Shown piece after piece: positions 42,901 through 52,049 of a DNA stretch of 64,000 bases. Made by a program: the position numbers and the translations under genes. Below the pieces are notes generated by a model. It saw only the letters and a list, made by a program, of their open reading frames with translations, made no database searches and was not told where the DNA came from. Source of the stretch: Proteus terrae subsp. cibarius (GTDB lineage Bacteria > Pseudomonadota > Gammaproteobacteria > Enterobacterales > Enterobacteriaceae); assembly GCF_011045835.1 (NCBI RefSeq), contig NZ_CP047349.1, positions 3,038,001 to 3,102,000 of the forward strand, read 5' to 3'. The stretch's first letter is position 1. The number at the start of each line of letters is the position of its first letter.

Positions 42901-43579
42901 GCTCTTTTACTGATTCATTTTCGCTATCTAATGCCACACCTTCGATTTCTGGCATTTCACCTTGTAAATAAGGCTGTATTTCATAAAGCAGTTGTTCCGG
43001 GCCAGACCAAATCTGGCTTACTGCATTAGCAACATCATAAGAAAGTGGATAACAATGACGACGCCAGAAGTCAGCACATACCCGTTTTTTGAGCTCATAT
43101 TCATCTTGGATCAAGACTTGTTCAAACAAGACTCCTGATTCAAATGCATTGTTCGCCAACATACGCTGACAAAAGCCATGAATAGTGTAAATAGCCGCTT
43201 CATCCATTTGGCGTTCGGCTTCTAGCAACCACTGTGCAGCAAGCTCTTTATTAGGGATTTGTTTGAGTAACTCTAGGTACGTATTTTCACTACTTTCAAC
43301 ATCATGACGGATACAGGCAAGTCTTAGTTCATGGATATTTTTACGAATACGTGCTCGTAATTCATCTGTCGCCGCATCCGTAAATGTCACAACTAAAATC
43401 TCTTCAACACTGAGAGGACGGTAGAATGCTGACTCTCCGCCTAATCCAAGAAGCAACCGTAAATACAACAACCCTATTGTATAAGTTTTTCCTGTTCCTG
43501 CAGACGCCTCAATGAGGCGTCTTTGGTACAGAGGAAGCGTATACGGGTTTAATGGCTGTGCCTGTATCACTTCACTCAC
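39968..43579 (-). CDS. recB: Exodeoxyribonuclease V subunit beta, RecB
   Basis: RecB supplies the 3'-5' helicase and the nuclease of RecBCD and loads RecA after Chi. Walker A is LIEASAGTGKTYTIG (about 22-36), and Walker B YPVAMIDEFQDTDPQQYRIF (about 385-404). The C-terminal nuclease domain has FIDLVFSWEGKYYVVDYKSNW (about 1090-1110), with the catalytic Asp-Asp-Lys set. The 1203-aa length is normal. It overlaps the ptrA end by 4 bases. Confidence 0.95.
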   Translation of the reverse strand: MSEVIQAQPLNPYTLPLYQRRLIEASAGTGKTYTIGLLYLRLLLGLGGESAFYRPLSVEEILVVTFTDAATDELRARIRKNIHELRLACIRHDVESSENTYLELLKQIPNKELAAQWLLEAERQMDEAAIYTIHGFCQRMLANNAFESGVLFEQVLIQDEYELKKRVCADFWRRHCYPLSYDVANAVSQIWSGPEQLLYEIQPYLQGEMPEIEGVALDSENESVKERHQAVIEAINNVKTRWNEHHHEVEAWITASGVDKRSYSSRFLPKWIEEITLWASTLETKSYQLPDCLVRFSQETLNEKATKGPAPEHILFVEIERLTKQSLTLRDVILVNAIPEIRQGIENEKMRRGEMGFDDLLTRLDRALKREGGEALAQAIRERYPVAMIDEFQDTDPQQYRIFDAIYGEHENSGLLFIGDPKQAIYAFRGADIFTYIQARKQTSHHYTLNTNWRSAPGMVNAVNKLFIRSNAPFLFEHIPFIEVNSAEKNQDMAFIYHDKPIPPFNFWLAEGESVSTGNYEQIMAAQCAAQIRDWLSAGDQQQAWLIEQGTKKSVTSADIMVLVRSRREAVLIRDALNLLSIQSVFLSNRESVFETNEAKDLLWLLQAVVTPEKERVLRASLASRLFGFSAKQIDDLNCSEARWNSYVEKFADYYVLWQKRGVLPMLRKIMMDNQIAENLLVSIDGERRLTDIMHIGELLQETSLQLDSEHALIRWLAQQISHPDAQSESQQMRLESDRNLVRICTIHKSKGLEYPIVCLPFACNYQEQKGALYHDREKFYAKLDIFSRPESLRLADEERLAEDLRLLYVALTRSKFCCYVGVAPLVKGTKRKSGLTDLHKNALGYLLQQGEEGNSELLHQSIHALLDDNISVTTLDNMSAHRYQPQLMAETKLEAAIFKRQIHDNWRITSYSGLTYQHSNRSYHFDLGDIEALVQSIAPGLDTDAKGEKQQGEVDENSIHHFPRGAVAGTFLHSLLEVLDFSQPIDELWMQGQLTAQGFDEKWAPLLVSWMETLFHTPLNTQGLCLADIPKSQQLDELQFYLPIEKEVSSAQLTQLISQFDPLSKRCPALQFQQVEGMLKGFIDLVFSWEGKYYVVDYKSNWLGESSEDYTQEAMMNAMMDHRYDLQYQLYTLALHRFLQQRIPDYDYQSHFGGIYYLFLRGIDKAHPGNGVYAYLPDEAFVLALDSLFAGKSSKLDVVSEK

Positions 43580-46464
43580 TCTTTAATTTCCTCAACAGGT
43601 AAAGTTTTTTGTAATTCACTTACTGTGGTGTAACGTTTCCATTGCTTATTTTCTGCATAATCAGCATCTGTGCCATCTTTACCAATAACTTGAGAAACAA
43701 AAATAAATCCATTAGGTTTTATAATTGCTTTCTCATAAAACTCAATAGCTTGTTTTAATGTAACCTTATTAAGTTCAGCTAAGAATTTTTCACGGCCATC
43801 ATATTTTAAGTTATTACGATGGAAGTCATTTCGATAAAGAGAAACTTCTTCATAGAATGTTTGAGGTGGCTGTTTAACTTCGGTAATAATAGCTTGTTTA
43901 TACTGATTAAAATCAGCTTCGTTCATTTTTTTCAAACGTTCGTAAGCTTGCTGATAAAATGCGTTATAGCGCTCATTCAAGTAGACAGGTGGTTTTGCAT
44001 TACTTTGTAGTAAAAAGCCGATACCTGATTGCTCGCCCATAGTGCCTTGGTAAGCAAATACAGCGTAACCTAGTTGCTCTTCTGTTCTTAATTGATCATA
44101 GAACCAAGGTTTGATAACTGAGGCTAGTACTGAAGAAATGGCCTGACCTTCAAGGCGACTATAACCTGTTGGAATATAAAGCTCACCTAACGCGTTATCG
44201 GTGCTCTTCGATTTATTTTGGAATTCAACCGCATTTAATTTATTGAATACTAATGTTTCACCAATCCAATATTCTGTGCCCTGATTACCTAATAATTCGT
44301 GTGCAGATTTAGCAATATCACGGCTTTGCTCTGGCGTTAAGTTACCAATAATCAGTGCTTGAAGTGCTGCATTTTTAATGACTTCATGGCGATTATCAAT
44401 AATATCTTGTAGTGTAATTGACTCTAATGCTTTGATTTTATCAGCTTCTTCATAGTACGGGATCGTATTTAATCGGCGAGCCGGCAGCATAGCTGCTTCA
44501 AATGCTTTTAAGTTATGAGTCACTTCAAGTTGTTCACGATACCAAGATTTAGCCTGATCTAGCTCTTCTTGAGTTGATTCAAAGCTCATATAGCTTTTTA
44601 GTGTTGCATTAACTAATTCGGGTAAATGTTGTGTATATCCATTTATTGAAAAATCAATACCTTGTCCTGATGAGGATGAGATATTCATTCCGGCAACAGA
44701 AGCTTGATAAGATAATTCACTTAATGCTAGACCAGCAAGATAGTCAGTTAAGGTTTGTATCACTTGCTGCTTAACGGTAATGTCTGATTTCTTATTCACT
44801 AAACTCAATGTCACACTGGCTTTAGGCTCATCAGAAAAATAGTGTGATGGCATATAAAATAAACGAGCGCTTTTATCTTGCCACAACAATTGTGGTTTGA
44901 TGATTTTGCTGTCTGCATCAATCAGTGAAAGGTTATCAGGGATGTAAGGGTTAAGTGCTGGCAGTGATAATGAAATGTCATCCGATAATGTTTGCCATGT
45001 TTTTAATTGCTTATCCGTGATTTTATCCACCTGATAAGGTGCATTAACAAAATAGGCTTGTTTGTTAGAAGGTTCATTAGGACTTATCACCCAAATACGA
45101 GCCTTCTCTGGTGTAAGAGAGTCAAGACGAGAAAGGATCGCTGAAGGTTTATAATTATCAGCAATATAGTCTGCATCTAAGATATTTTTGATTGGATAGC
45201 GCAGCATCATATCCGAAATACCTTCTATGTAATTCATATCTCTTACAATAGAGCCATAACGGAATGAGAGATTTAATACATTTGCAATTTCATCAAAGTA
45301 ACGTCGACTGATACCTTCTGTTTGAATTAAACGAATATACGAAAAGATAGCGGAAATCACTTTGTCTTTTTGCGCTAATCCTTTATCTGTCAATGCGACA
45401 TAAATCGTAAATGAGCCTTGGTTACGATCGATATAAGGCTCTGAAAAGGCACTTATACTTTCAGCTAAACCTTGATCTTGTAACCACGTTGCCAATGTTC
45501 CCGCGCTACGATTACCGATTAAATAGCCAATATATTCATCAGATTTACTACGAAAATCGGCGACATTATTATCAATACCAAATTCAATCTGTAAGGTTTT
45601 TTGCGGTAAAGCAGGTACAAGATGGATCATTAACCCTTTTTCTTTATCCGTCATTGCAGGTACTGTCGTGACAGGTACGTCAGCCTTTTTATTCGGGATC
45701 CGAGCAAAAGTCTCTGCGGCTAATTTAGATAATTCATCAAGCGATTTATTACTATAAATAACACCATTCATTAAATTGCCAGAATAGTGTGTTTGATAGA
45801 ATTTAATCAATTCATCTTGAAGCTTACTATTTGGTTTATCACTTAATGTCTCTAGATTCCCCCCCATAAAACGAGAACTTGGATGCGCTGGGTTTAAAGT
45901 TTCTGCTCTGACTTGCCAAAAACGCATGCCATCGCGTGCCCGCGCCATTGTTAATTCAGCATTAACTGCATTACGTTCACGATCTGCATTTTTAGGATCA
46001 AGTAAAGGTTCAGCTAAAGCATCAGCAAGGCGATCAACCGCCTCATTAATGGCACTATTTTCTACTTCTAAATAGAATGCAGTACGGTAAGTTGTTGTGC
46101 TCGCATTATGAGAACCTCCATTCTTTTGTAAGAATTCAGACATACCGCCTGATTGAGGATATTTCACCGATCCCATTAGCACCATATGCTCTAAATAGTG
46201 CGCAAGACCTTGCTGACTATCTGGATCTTCTAATGCTCCGACAGGTAATGCAACAGCCGTTAATGATTTAACTGCTTTTTCATCAGAAACCAGTAATACA
46301 GTCATTTCATTAGGTAGTTTAATCGCTTGATATTGCCGTGGATCGCTCTCACTTTTTTCAATGCTATCAGGCAATACTTGCCAGAGAGGATCAGCAGCAA
46401 AGCTGTTGATACTCACTAGCATCAATAGCAACATGATCCATAGTTGCGAGAAGTATTTTCTCAT
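43576..46464 (-). CDS. ptrA: Protease III (pitrilysin) PtrA
   Basis: PtrA is a periplasmic insulinase-family zinc protease that degrades small peptides. The N-terminal signal peptide (MRKYFSQLWIMLLLMLVSIN, cleavage near SFA) is followed by the inverted zinc motif HYLEHMVLMG (HxxEH, about 89-93), and a downstream Glu lies in NAVNAELTMA. At 962 aa it equals E. coli protease III. It lies between recC and recB, the curious but conserved enteric order. Confidence 0.95.
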   Translation of the reverse strand: MRKYFSQLWIMLLLMLVSINSFAADPLWQVLPDSIEKSESDPRQYQAIKLPNEMTVLLVSDEKAVKSLTAVALPVGALEDPDSQQGLAHYLEHMVLMGSVKYPQSGGMSEFLQKNGGSHNASTTTYRTAFYLEVENSAINEAVDRLADALAEPLLDPKNADRERNAVNAELTMARARDGMRFWQVRAETLNPAHPSSRFMGGNLETLSDKPNSKLQDELIKFYQTHYSGNLMNGVIYSNKSLDELSKLAAETFARIPNKKADVPVTTVPAMTDKEKGLMIHLVPALPQKTLQIEFGIDNNVADFRSKSDEYIGYLIGNRSAGTLATWLQDQGLAESISAFSEPYIDRNQGSFTIYVALTDKGLAQKDKVISAIFSYIRLIQTEGISRRYFDEIANVLNLSFRYGSIVRDMNYIEGISDMMLRYPIKNILDADYIADNYKPSAILSRLDSLTPEKARIWVISPNEPSNKQAYFVNAPYQVDKITDKQLKTWQTLSDDISLSLPALNPYIPDNLSLIDADSKIIKPQLLWQDKSARLFYMPSHYFSDEPKASVTLSLVNKKSDITVKQQVIQTLTDYLAGLALSELSYQASVAGMNISSSSGQGIDFSINGYTQHLPELVNATLKSYMSFESTQEELDQAKSWYREQLEVTHNLKAFEAAMLPARRLNTIPYYEEADKIKALESITLQDIIDNRHEVIKNAALQALIIGNLTPEQSRDIAKSAHELLGNQGTEYWIGETLVFNKLNAVEFQNKSKSTDNALGELYIPTGYSRLEGQAISSVLASVIKPWFYDQLRTEEQLGYAVFAYQGTMGEQSGIGFLLQSNAKPPVYLNERYNAFYQQAYERLKKMNEADFNQYKQAIITEVKQPPQTFYEEVSLYRNDFHRNNLKYDGREKFLAELNKVTLKQAIEFYEKAIIKPNGFIFVSQVIGKDGTDADYAENKQWKRYTTVSELQKTLPVEEIKE

Positions 46465-46479
46465 CTGATATGAACTCCC

Positions 46480-49400
46480 TTATTTTTTCAGAAATGGAAT
46501 TATTGGTTTAAATATTGTTAATGCCGTCTGTTTGACCGTTTGTAAAAAAAGTTCGTCTAATTGAGAAAAAGCACGCTGAACATACATGTCACTCATTTCA
46601 CCATCTCGATTATAGCTATCCGTTAAATGTTGCATCAGCACTAATTCTGCTTTTTCAAGTGTCTCTTCATCATCAAGTAAAAACTCTTGTGATTTTTTAT
46701 CATAGCAAGCTTGTAACCAAGCCCAGCCACTTTTCGCAAATAACGCTAATGGGCTGTTTAACCCTTGTTTATAGTCACTGATTAACTTGTCTAATGTTGC
46801 ATAGGCAAACTCTGGTTCAACCGGTAATAAACACCATTGAGTATCTTTTCTACCGTAAAACCGACTTTCGCCAGTACCCTCTTTCAAGCAATAAACTAGG
46901 TGCTCAATCCAAAGTTGCAATAAGTCATTAGCTGTTAAGCTGGCAGGCCGCCAACGTAATAAACCATCAGCTTGTACCTCATTTAAACGACCAATCAATG
47001 GTATTGCACTAAAGCTTTGCTCTAATGTGACAGAATGTGTGGCTAATCGTTCACTTCTTATCTTTTCAGCTAAAGGAAGTAATTCTTCTATTTGTTGCTC
47101 CCAATAGATTTGACCAAATGCGCTCGCAGGAAGTTGTCCTGCTGCTTTAATACGCTCAAACAGTGCTTCTGTTGAGGTTTGATCAATCAATGCTTTTAAT
47201 AACCATTGATTCAATAGATAACGTTGAAGCGCATTGATCACAAATGGCTCTTCTTCAGGTAATTCTGTTTCTTCAATAACGAAATTTGTTTTTAATCTTT
47301 GTTGGAAAAAAGCACGAATAGGATGACGATAAAAACGTGCCAGTGCATCAACAGAGACTTTATCTATTGTGTCATCATCATTAAGTGGTTCGATAAAACT
47401 TTGATGAACCTCCCCTTGTCCACTCGCAGCAGGTAGCCATTCAGAGGCATAAGAACGAAAGGAAGCGCCTATACTGAAATTTTCTTGAGCAAAAGGAACG
47501 CGGCTATGTTGTGTTAATAAATGCTGGTTCACACGAATCGCACTGTCATCAACATTGAGTTCACCATCCTCTGGTAAACGGAAATTTTGCCCAATATAAT
47601 CTTGTAATTCTTTGATTAAGACTGATGGATTACATTCTCGATCGTCACGAATCGATTTTCCGATATAACTGATATAAAGGTATTTTTCAGCTGAGCTAAG
47701 CGCTTCAAGGAATAAATAACGGTCATCATCACGACGTTTTCTATCACCGCGACGGCGTTTTTCCGCCATTAAATCAAACCCTAACGGCTGAATATTACGA
47801 GGATAAATACCATCGTTCATGCCTAATAAACACACCGCTTTAAAGGGAATGGAGCGCATAGGCATTAATGTACAGAAGTTAATACTACCTGCTAAAAAGC
47901 GTTGACTGATTTTTTCATCATCAAACCGTACTGTTAATTCATCACGAATAAGCACTAGCGGAATTTCATTTTGATATTGCGCTTTCAATCCGTTTTCAAT
48001 CACTTTTTGCCATTGTTGGATAATAAGCGCTAACACTAATTCCGTTTCTTCATCAGACTCAAAAAAGGCATCAACTAATTGTTGCCCAACTTCTAGCCAT
48101 GCTTCTAATGAACGAGTTTCATTCAAACGTGTACGCCAATCACTTAATGTATAAAGAAAATCGGCGAGATGCCCTGCAAGTTCGGCGACTAACCCACTGG
48201 ATTCATCATAAGGAAGAACGCCTTTCCAAGGACCATTTTCACTTTCCATCGCGTAGCCAAGCAACATGCGCAGTAAGCCAAACTCCCACGTATTTTTACC
48301 CGTAATGGGTAATAAAAATGAAGCCACATTCTCATCATCTAATCCCCAGCGTATACCTGACTCATCCACCCATCGGCGTAGCAGTTTTAATTCACTTTCA
48401 AAAATAGAAAAATGCCCAGCTAACGCAGGTACTTCAAGTAAGGCTAACACTTGCTCTGCTGTAAAACGACTTTGAGGAAGTTCTAATAGCGTAATAAAGG
48501 CTTGTAATACAGGGTGTGCTTGACGTGCTTTTCTATCTGAAATAGCAAAAGGAAGATAACGTTCTGAAGGCGCATTACCAAATACAGCTTGAATATAAGG
48601 TGTATAACTATCAATATCCGCGACCATTACAATAATATCACGCGGTCGTAATTCAGGATCTTGCTCTAACAAATGCAGTAATTGATCTTGTAACACTTCC
48701 ACTTCGCGCTGTGGACTATGGCTAGCATGAAAAGTCAGTGAATAATCATCTGGCGAAATCACACGTTTATCGTCACTACATTCATAAGTTGCAAGTGTTG
48801 TACCCAATTGCGAAAAATCTTCTAAATCAAGGATATCCGCTTGCAAGTGATGAAGTAAATTATCCCTTGGGATCTCAACAAACGCATCCAATACATCGGT
48901 ATATTCAAGTTCAGAAAGAAAATAAAGATTATCTTTACCTAATTTTCCCCATGATGCTAATAGAGGATTACCGATATTTTGCTCGCCTTCATCATTAAAT
49001 AACGAAGAGGCATTTTTTTCATCTTTAAACCAAGGCAATTCATGTAATTGCTGATAATGACGTGGTTTTCTACTATTAAGGCGAGCAAGAAATTTAGGAT
49101 CTTGGATATCTCCCCAATAGTAGCGACAAGGGTTGGTAAAAAGTAAATAGATCTCGGTATGACGTCCTATCGCTTGTAATGCCTGTAAATAAACTTGAGG
49201 CAATGCTGAAATTCCACAAATAAAAATACGAGGCGGAAAACAGTGCTGAAGCTCTCCTTCATCTGCATTATTTAATGTAGAGATAAATTGTTGATAAAGA
49301 TTAGAACGATGCCATTGAGGCTGATTAAGATCTTTTGTGTATTGCTGTAATGCTACCCACAATATTTTTTGCCAACGTTGGTTTTCGCTCAATCCTTCTA

Positions 49401-49863
49401 TTAATTCATCATTTTCCCATGACATTAGCCAATCCGAACGATAAACCAAATATTGGTCAAATAAGTCAGCCACACGCCCAGCTAACTGATGAAGTTTACG
49501 TTTATCTTCATCATCATCAAGGTAATGCAGTAAGGGTTTAAATTCTTCATAAGATAAAAATTCAGGAAGTAAGGCCATTAATTTCCATGTCATGGCATCT
49601 TTAGAAAAAGCACTTTCTTTAGGTATACCTGATAATACCCGAGTAAACATTTCCCAAATAAAGGTTGCTGGTAATGGGTAACGGATATTAGCAGCAATAC
49701 CCAAGCTTTCGGCAAGCTGGATTTGTAACCACTGAGACATTCCGGGGCTTTGTACAAGGATCACTTCTTGTTCAAAAGGAGAGGATAGTGGTCTGGTCTG
49801 CATAAAGTGCACCATAAGTGACTTTAGTAATGACAATTGATTTGAGTGATATATATGAAACAT
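46480..49863 (-). CDS. recC: Exodeoxyribonuclease V subunit gamma, RecC
   Basis: RecC holds RecB and RecD together and recognises Chi in the exiting single strand. The 1127-aa sequence starts MFHIYHSNQLSLLKSLMVHF and contains QSPGMSQWLQIQLAESLGIA, typical of its degenerate helicase fold. VCLLGMNDGIYPRNIQPLGF and RRRGDRKRRDDDRYLFLEAL are further family segments. It follows the pseudopilin cluster by 15 bases and precedes ptrA. Confidence 0.95.
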   Translation of the reverse strand: MFHIYHSNQLSLLKSLMVHFMQTRPLSSPFEQEVILVQSPGMSQWLQIQLAESLGIAANIRYPLPATFIWEMFTRVLSGIPKESAFSKDAMTWKLMALLPEFLSYEEFKPLLHYLDDDEDKRKLHQLAGRVADLFDQYLVYRSDWLMSWENDELIEGLSENQRWQKILWVALQQYTKDLNQPQWHRSNLYQQFISTLNNADEGELQHCFPPRIFICGISALPQVYLQALQAIGRHTEIYLLFTNPCRYYWGDIQDPKFLARLNSRKPRHYQQLHELPWFKDEKNASSLFNDEGEQNIGNPLLASWGKLGKDNLYFLSELEYTDVLDAFVEIPRDNLLHHLQADILDLEDFSQLGTTLATYECSDDKRVISPDDYSLTFHASHSPQREVEVLQDQLLHLLEQDPELRPRDIIVMVADIDSYTPYIQAVFGNAPSERYLPFAISDRKARQAHPVLQAFITLLELPQSRFTAEQVLALLEVPALAGHFSIFESELKLLRRWVDESGIRWGLDDENVASFLLPITGKNTWEFGLLRMLLGYAMESENGPWKGVLPYDESSGLVAELAGHLADFLYTLSDWRTRLNETRSLEAWLEVGQQLVDAFFESDEETELVLALIIQQWQKVIENGLKAQYQNEIPLVLIRDELTVRFDDEKISQRFLAGSINFCTLMPMRSIPFKAVCLLGMNDGIYPRNIQPLGFDLMAEKRRRGDRKRRDDDRYLFLEALSSAEKYLYISYIGKSIRDDRECNPSVLIKELQDYIGQNFRLPEDGELNVDDSAIRVNQHLLTQHSRVPFAQENFSIGASFRSYASEWLPAASGQGEVHQSFIEPLNDDDTIDKVSVDALARFYRHPIRAFFQQRLKTNFVIEETELPEEEPFVINALQRYLLNQWLLKALIDQTSTEALFERIKAAGQLPASAFGQIYWEQQIEELLPLAEKIRSERLATHSVTLEQSFSAIPLIGRLNEVQADGLLRWRPASLTANDLLQLWIEHLVYCLKEGTGESRFYGRKDTQWCLLPVEPEFAYATLDKLISDYKQGLNSPLALFAKSGWAWLQACYDKKSQEFLLDDEETLEKAELVLMQHLTDSYNRDGEMSDMYVQRAFSQLDELFLQTVKQTALTIFKPIIPFLKK

Positions 49864-49878
49864 CAGATCCTCATTTTA

Positions 49879-50220
49879 TTAATAGCATGACCAGTAATAC
49901 AGCTTTAGTGTGGGTAATGCATGATTGGCAACATAACCTTCTATTTGCTGACAACCTTCAGACTGTAAAAGAGAGCGTGTCATTATTTTTCGATTAGAAG
50001 CAAAATAGTCAGGTGATATTTCAGACATTTGTTCAAATAAAACAAAAAGCTCCTGCCCTGCCTGCTGAATTTGAATTAACCGCTGAAAGTCAGCTTTTAA
50101 TGATTGACTATACCCTATAATAGCGACAAAACTAATATTAAAAAACAGTAGTATAAACATTGTATTAAGTAAAATAGAGCCTCTTTCTGATTTATTTTGG
50201 ATGTTATCTATAACACACAC
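49879..50220 (-). CDS. ppdC: Prepilin peptidase-dependent protein C-like minor pseudopilin
   Basis: This short protein (113 aa) has a type IV prepilin-like N-terminus: SERG then SILLNTMFILLFFNIS, with cleavage expected after the Gly by prepilin peptidase. The usual Glu at mature position 5 is Asn here. The rest is a periplasmic globular part with two Cys near the C-terminus. It overlaps ygdB by 13 bases. The frame opens with GTG very close to an AAGGAG site, so the exact start is uncertain. Assignment rests mainly on gene order. Confidence 0.75.
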   Translation of the reverse strand: MCVIDNIQNKSERGSILLNTMFILLFFNISFVAIIGYSQSLKADFQRLIQIQQAGQELFVLFEQMSEISPDYFASNRKIMTRSLLQSEGCQQIEGYVANHALPTLKLYYWSCY

Positions 50221-50669
50221 TCCTTATGCACTAATGGGCAATAATCTAGCCATCCTTTTGGATGTGCAATAATAGATTTATTTTTGTCCTTCGAAAAATC
50301 AACCCATTGATAATGATATATTTTATAACCCTTTAAGCTTTCTGCTTGTCCTTGCAATAAGCCCTTTTCCAAAGAGAGCAAAAATAAACAGCTTTTTATT
50401 TTAGGATTTGCATGAAAATGGCGGCATTGCCATTTATTTAACTGTGACGACGAAATTTCCCAATTCAGCTTTATTCCCCACGCCAAGGCGGATTCAGCAA
50501 ATAAAAAAGCTTGTCGTGCTTGTAATTCTTGCATCACTATTTGTTGAGACTGCCTGTAATAATAAGCAAAACTTCCAAGTGCCGATAAGCTCATAACAAT
50601 AAACCCCATTACGACAAGTAAACTTGCAAATCCTTGCTCACTTTTATTGTGGATTAAATAAAGACTCAT
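50208..50669 (-). CDS. ygdB: YgdB-like minor pseudopilin
   Basis: This 153-aa protein has a type IV pilin-like N-terminus (SEQG followed by FASLLVVMGFIVMSLSALGS), but without Glu at position 5, as seen in PilX/GspK-like tip subunits. The C-terminal domain contains several Cys. It is translated in a chain of overlapping genes: 4 bases with ppdB and 13 with ppdC. It probably belongs to a minor pilin tip complex; in E. coli these genes are poorly expressed. Confidence 0.78.
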   Translation of the reverse strand: MSLYLIHNKSEQGFASLLVVMGFIVMSLSALGSFAYYYRQSQQIVMQELQARQAFLFAESALAWGIKLNWEISSSQLNKWQCRHFHANPKIKSCLFLLSLEKGLLQGQAESLKGYKIYHYQWVDFSKDKNKSIIAHPKGWLDYCPLVHKECVL

Positions 50670-51310
50670 AACGCAGCCACATTCCTTAACCGAATCTCAT
50701 TCTTATAATGTGACTTCACAGCAGGAGATTGTTTTAAATGAAATTTTAAAGAGACTGAAAGATAAAAAAGTCGTTTATCTTTAATAAGATGTTTCCTTGA
50801 ATAAGGGCGTAAAATAAACTCCGTCACTTCAATCTCATGACTTTCAAAAAATCGTTGCCACCCTGATGAAGTGCAATCTTGTACTCCTCTTAATTGCTCC
50901 AATTGCCCATTTTTAAGCCGATAACCAAAATAGTCACTCTCTTTTGAAGAAGGTGCATCCCATCGACCATTACCGTTTACGTCATAAGCGAAAATAATGC
51001 AGGAGTTTTTTTCTTGATAAGAATACTGACTTATTTTTAATGGTGAAGTGTGAAACTTCCTTGACTGCAATGCATGGGTACAATCACCGTAGCAATACCC
51101 AGTGCGCCTTAGTTGTGTTTCTAGTACCAATAACCGTTCTCTTAAAAAAATATCTAACTGGTATTGTTGGTAACAATGGATCAGAGTGTTCATTATTTGG
51201 GGGTAAGCTCGACTAATACAAAGAAATAGAACCCCACTAATTGCAATGGCAAAAAGACATTCCATCAGCATCATGCCAGATGAAAATAAAAATATTGATC
51301 GCTTTAACAT
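50666..51310 (-). CDS. ppdB: Prepilin peptidase-dependent protein B-like minor pseudopilin
   Basis: The N-terminus SSG-MMLMECLFAIAISGVL has the prepilin cleavage Gly and Glu at mature position 5, followed by the hydrophobic assembly helix. The 214-aa length, with a C-terminal globular part containing paired Cys (YCYGDC), fits PpdB/GspJ-like minor pilins. It overlaps ppdA by 7 bases. Substrate of the prepilin peptidase, probably inner membrane until assembled. Confidence 0.82.
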   Translation of the reverse strand: MLKRSIFLFSSGMMLMECLFAIAISGVLFLCISRAYPQIMNTLIHCYQQYQLDIFLRERLLVLETQLRRTGYCYGDCTHALQSRKFHTSPLKISQYSYQEKNSCIIFAYDVNGNGRWDAPSSKESDYFGYRLKNGQLEQLRGVQDCTSSGWQRFFESHEIEVTEFILRPYSRKHLIKDKRLFYLSVSLKFHLKQSPAVKSHYKNEIRLRNVAAL

Positions 51311-51813
51311 GGCGAAAATACCTTAATTGTCTGGCTACATGCTCTTATTCTACCTAAAGATGAAATAACAACTTTCACTTCACCTTCTGAACCTTGAAGT
51401 ACAAAACTCATTGGTTTTAAAGTTTGACGAATACCCCCAAACGTAAAATTTGAGACTGTTGATTGTTTAAGTTGAATACCTGACGCTAATTGAAAAATCG
51501 TTTGTTTTTCAGGCAAATGTCGCAAAGGAAAAGGAATAGCAACAACTTGGTTACTGGGCGATAAATGAAGTGATATTTTAATCTTTATATTAAACAATAG
51601 CGCTTGTTGTCGCTGATAAGAAAGAAAGGCTATGGTTTCTCGCACACTATGTATCAATTGACGTTGGTGGGTAAATTGCTGATAGGTCGTAATTGATAAA
51701 TAACTTAAAATCGAAGCGATCACCATGACAATAAGCATTTCAAGCAGGCTTATCCCAAATTCACTCTCTTGTTCAAGTTTTCTATTTAGGCTTATTTCCA
51801 TGTCACTGTTCAT
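51304..51813 (-). CDS. ppdA: Prepilin peptidase-dependent protein A-like minor pseudopilin
   Basis: First gene of the pseudopilin cluster. The N-terminus SEFG-ISLLEMLIVMVIASIL is a textbook type IV prepilin signal with Glu at mature position 5 (GspH-like). AAGGAG lies 6 bases before the ATG. The protein has 169 aa with Cys near the C-terminus (RACSQ and the terminal SPC). It lies between thyA and ppdB as in E. coli. Confidence 0.82.
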   Translation of the reverse strand: MNSDMEISLNRKLEQESEFGISLLEMLIVMVIASILSYLSITTYQQFTHQRQLIHSVRETIAFLSYQRQQALLFNIKIKISLHLSPSNQVVAIPFPLRHLPEKQTIFQLASGIQLKQSTVSNFTFGGIRQTLKPMSFVLQGSEGEVKVVISSLGRIRACSQTIKVFSPC

Positions 51814-51995
51814 TTTGTTCTCCTTTAGAGCCTGTGCGATGAGGATGCAGCTAAACCTTTGTAAGGTAAATAAAAGAGAGCCTTTTTTTCGAACAATGAC
51901 GCAGTAACAATATTTTCAGAACAAGCACAAAAAAATAGTCATCAATGATAATTGATGGCTAGCATTAATTTATTGAATTTAAAGTTAATGATAGA

Positions 51996-52032
51996 AATAA
52001 AAAAGCCCCTGTTTATCACTAAACAGAGGCTT
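51996..52032 (-). terminator. Intrinsic terminator of thyA
   Basis: A 12-bp stem with one mismatch (AGCCCCTGTTTA/TAAACAGAGGCT) and a 4-base loop is followed on the minus strand by T-rich sequence, about 20 bases after the thyA stop. It insulates ppdA from thyA. Confidence 0.75.
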
Positions 52033-52049
52033 TAAATACAAAAGAAAAA

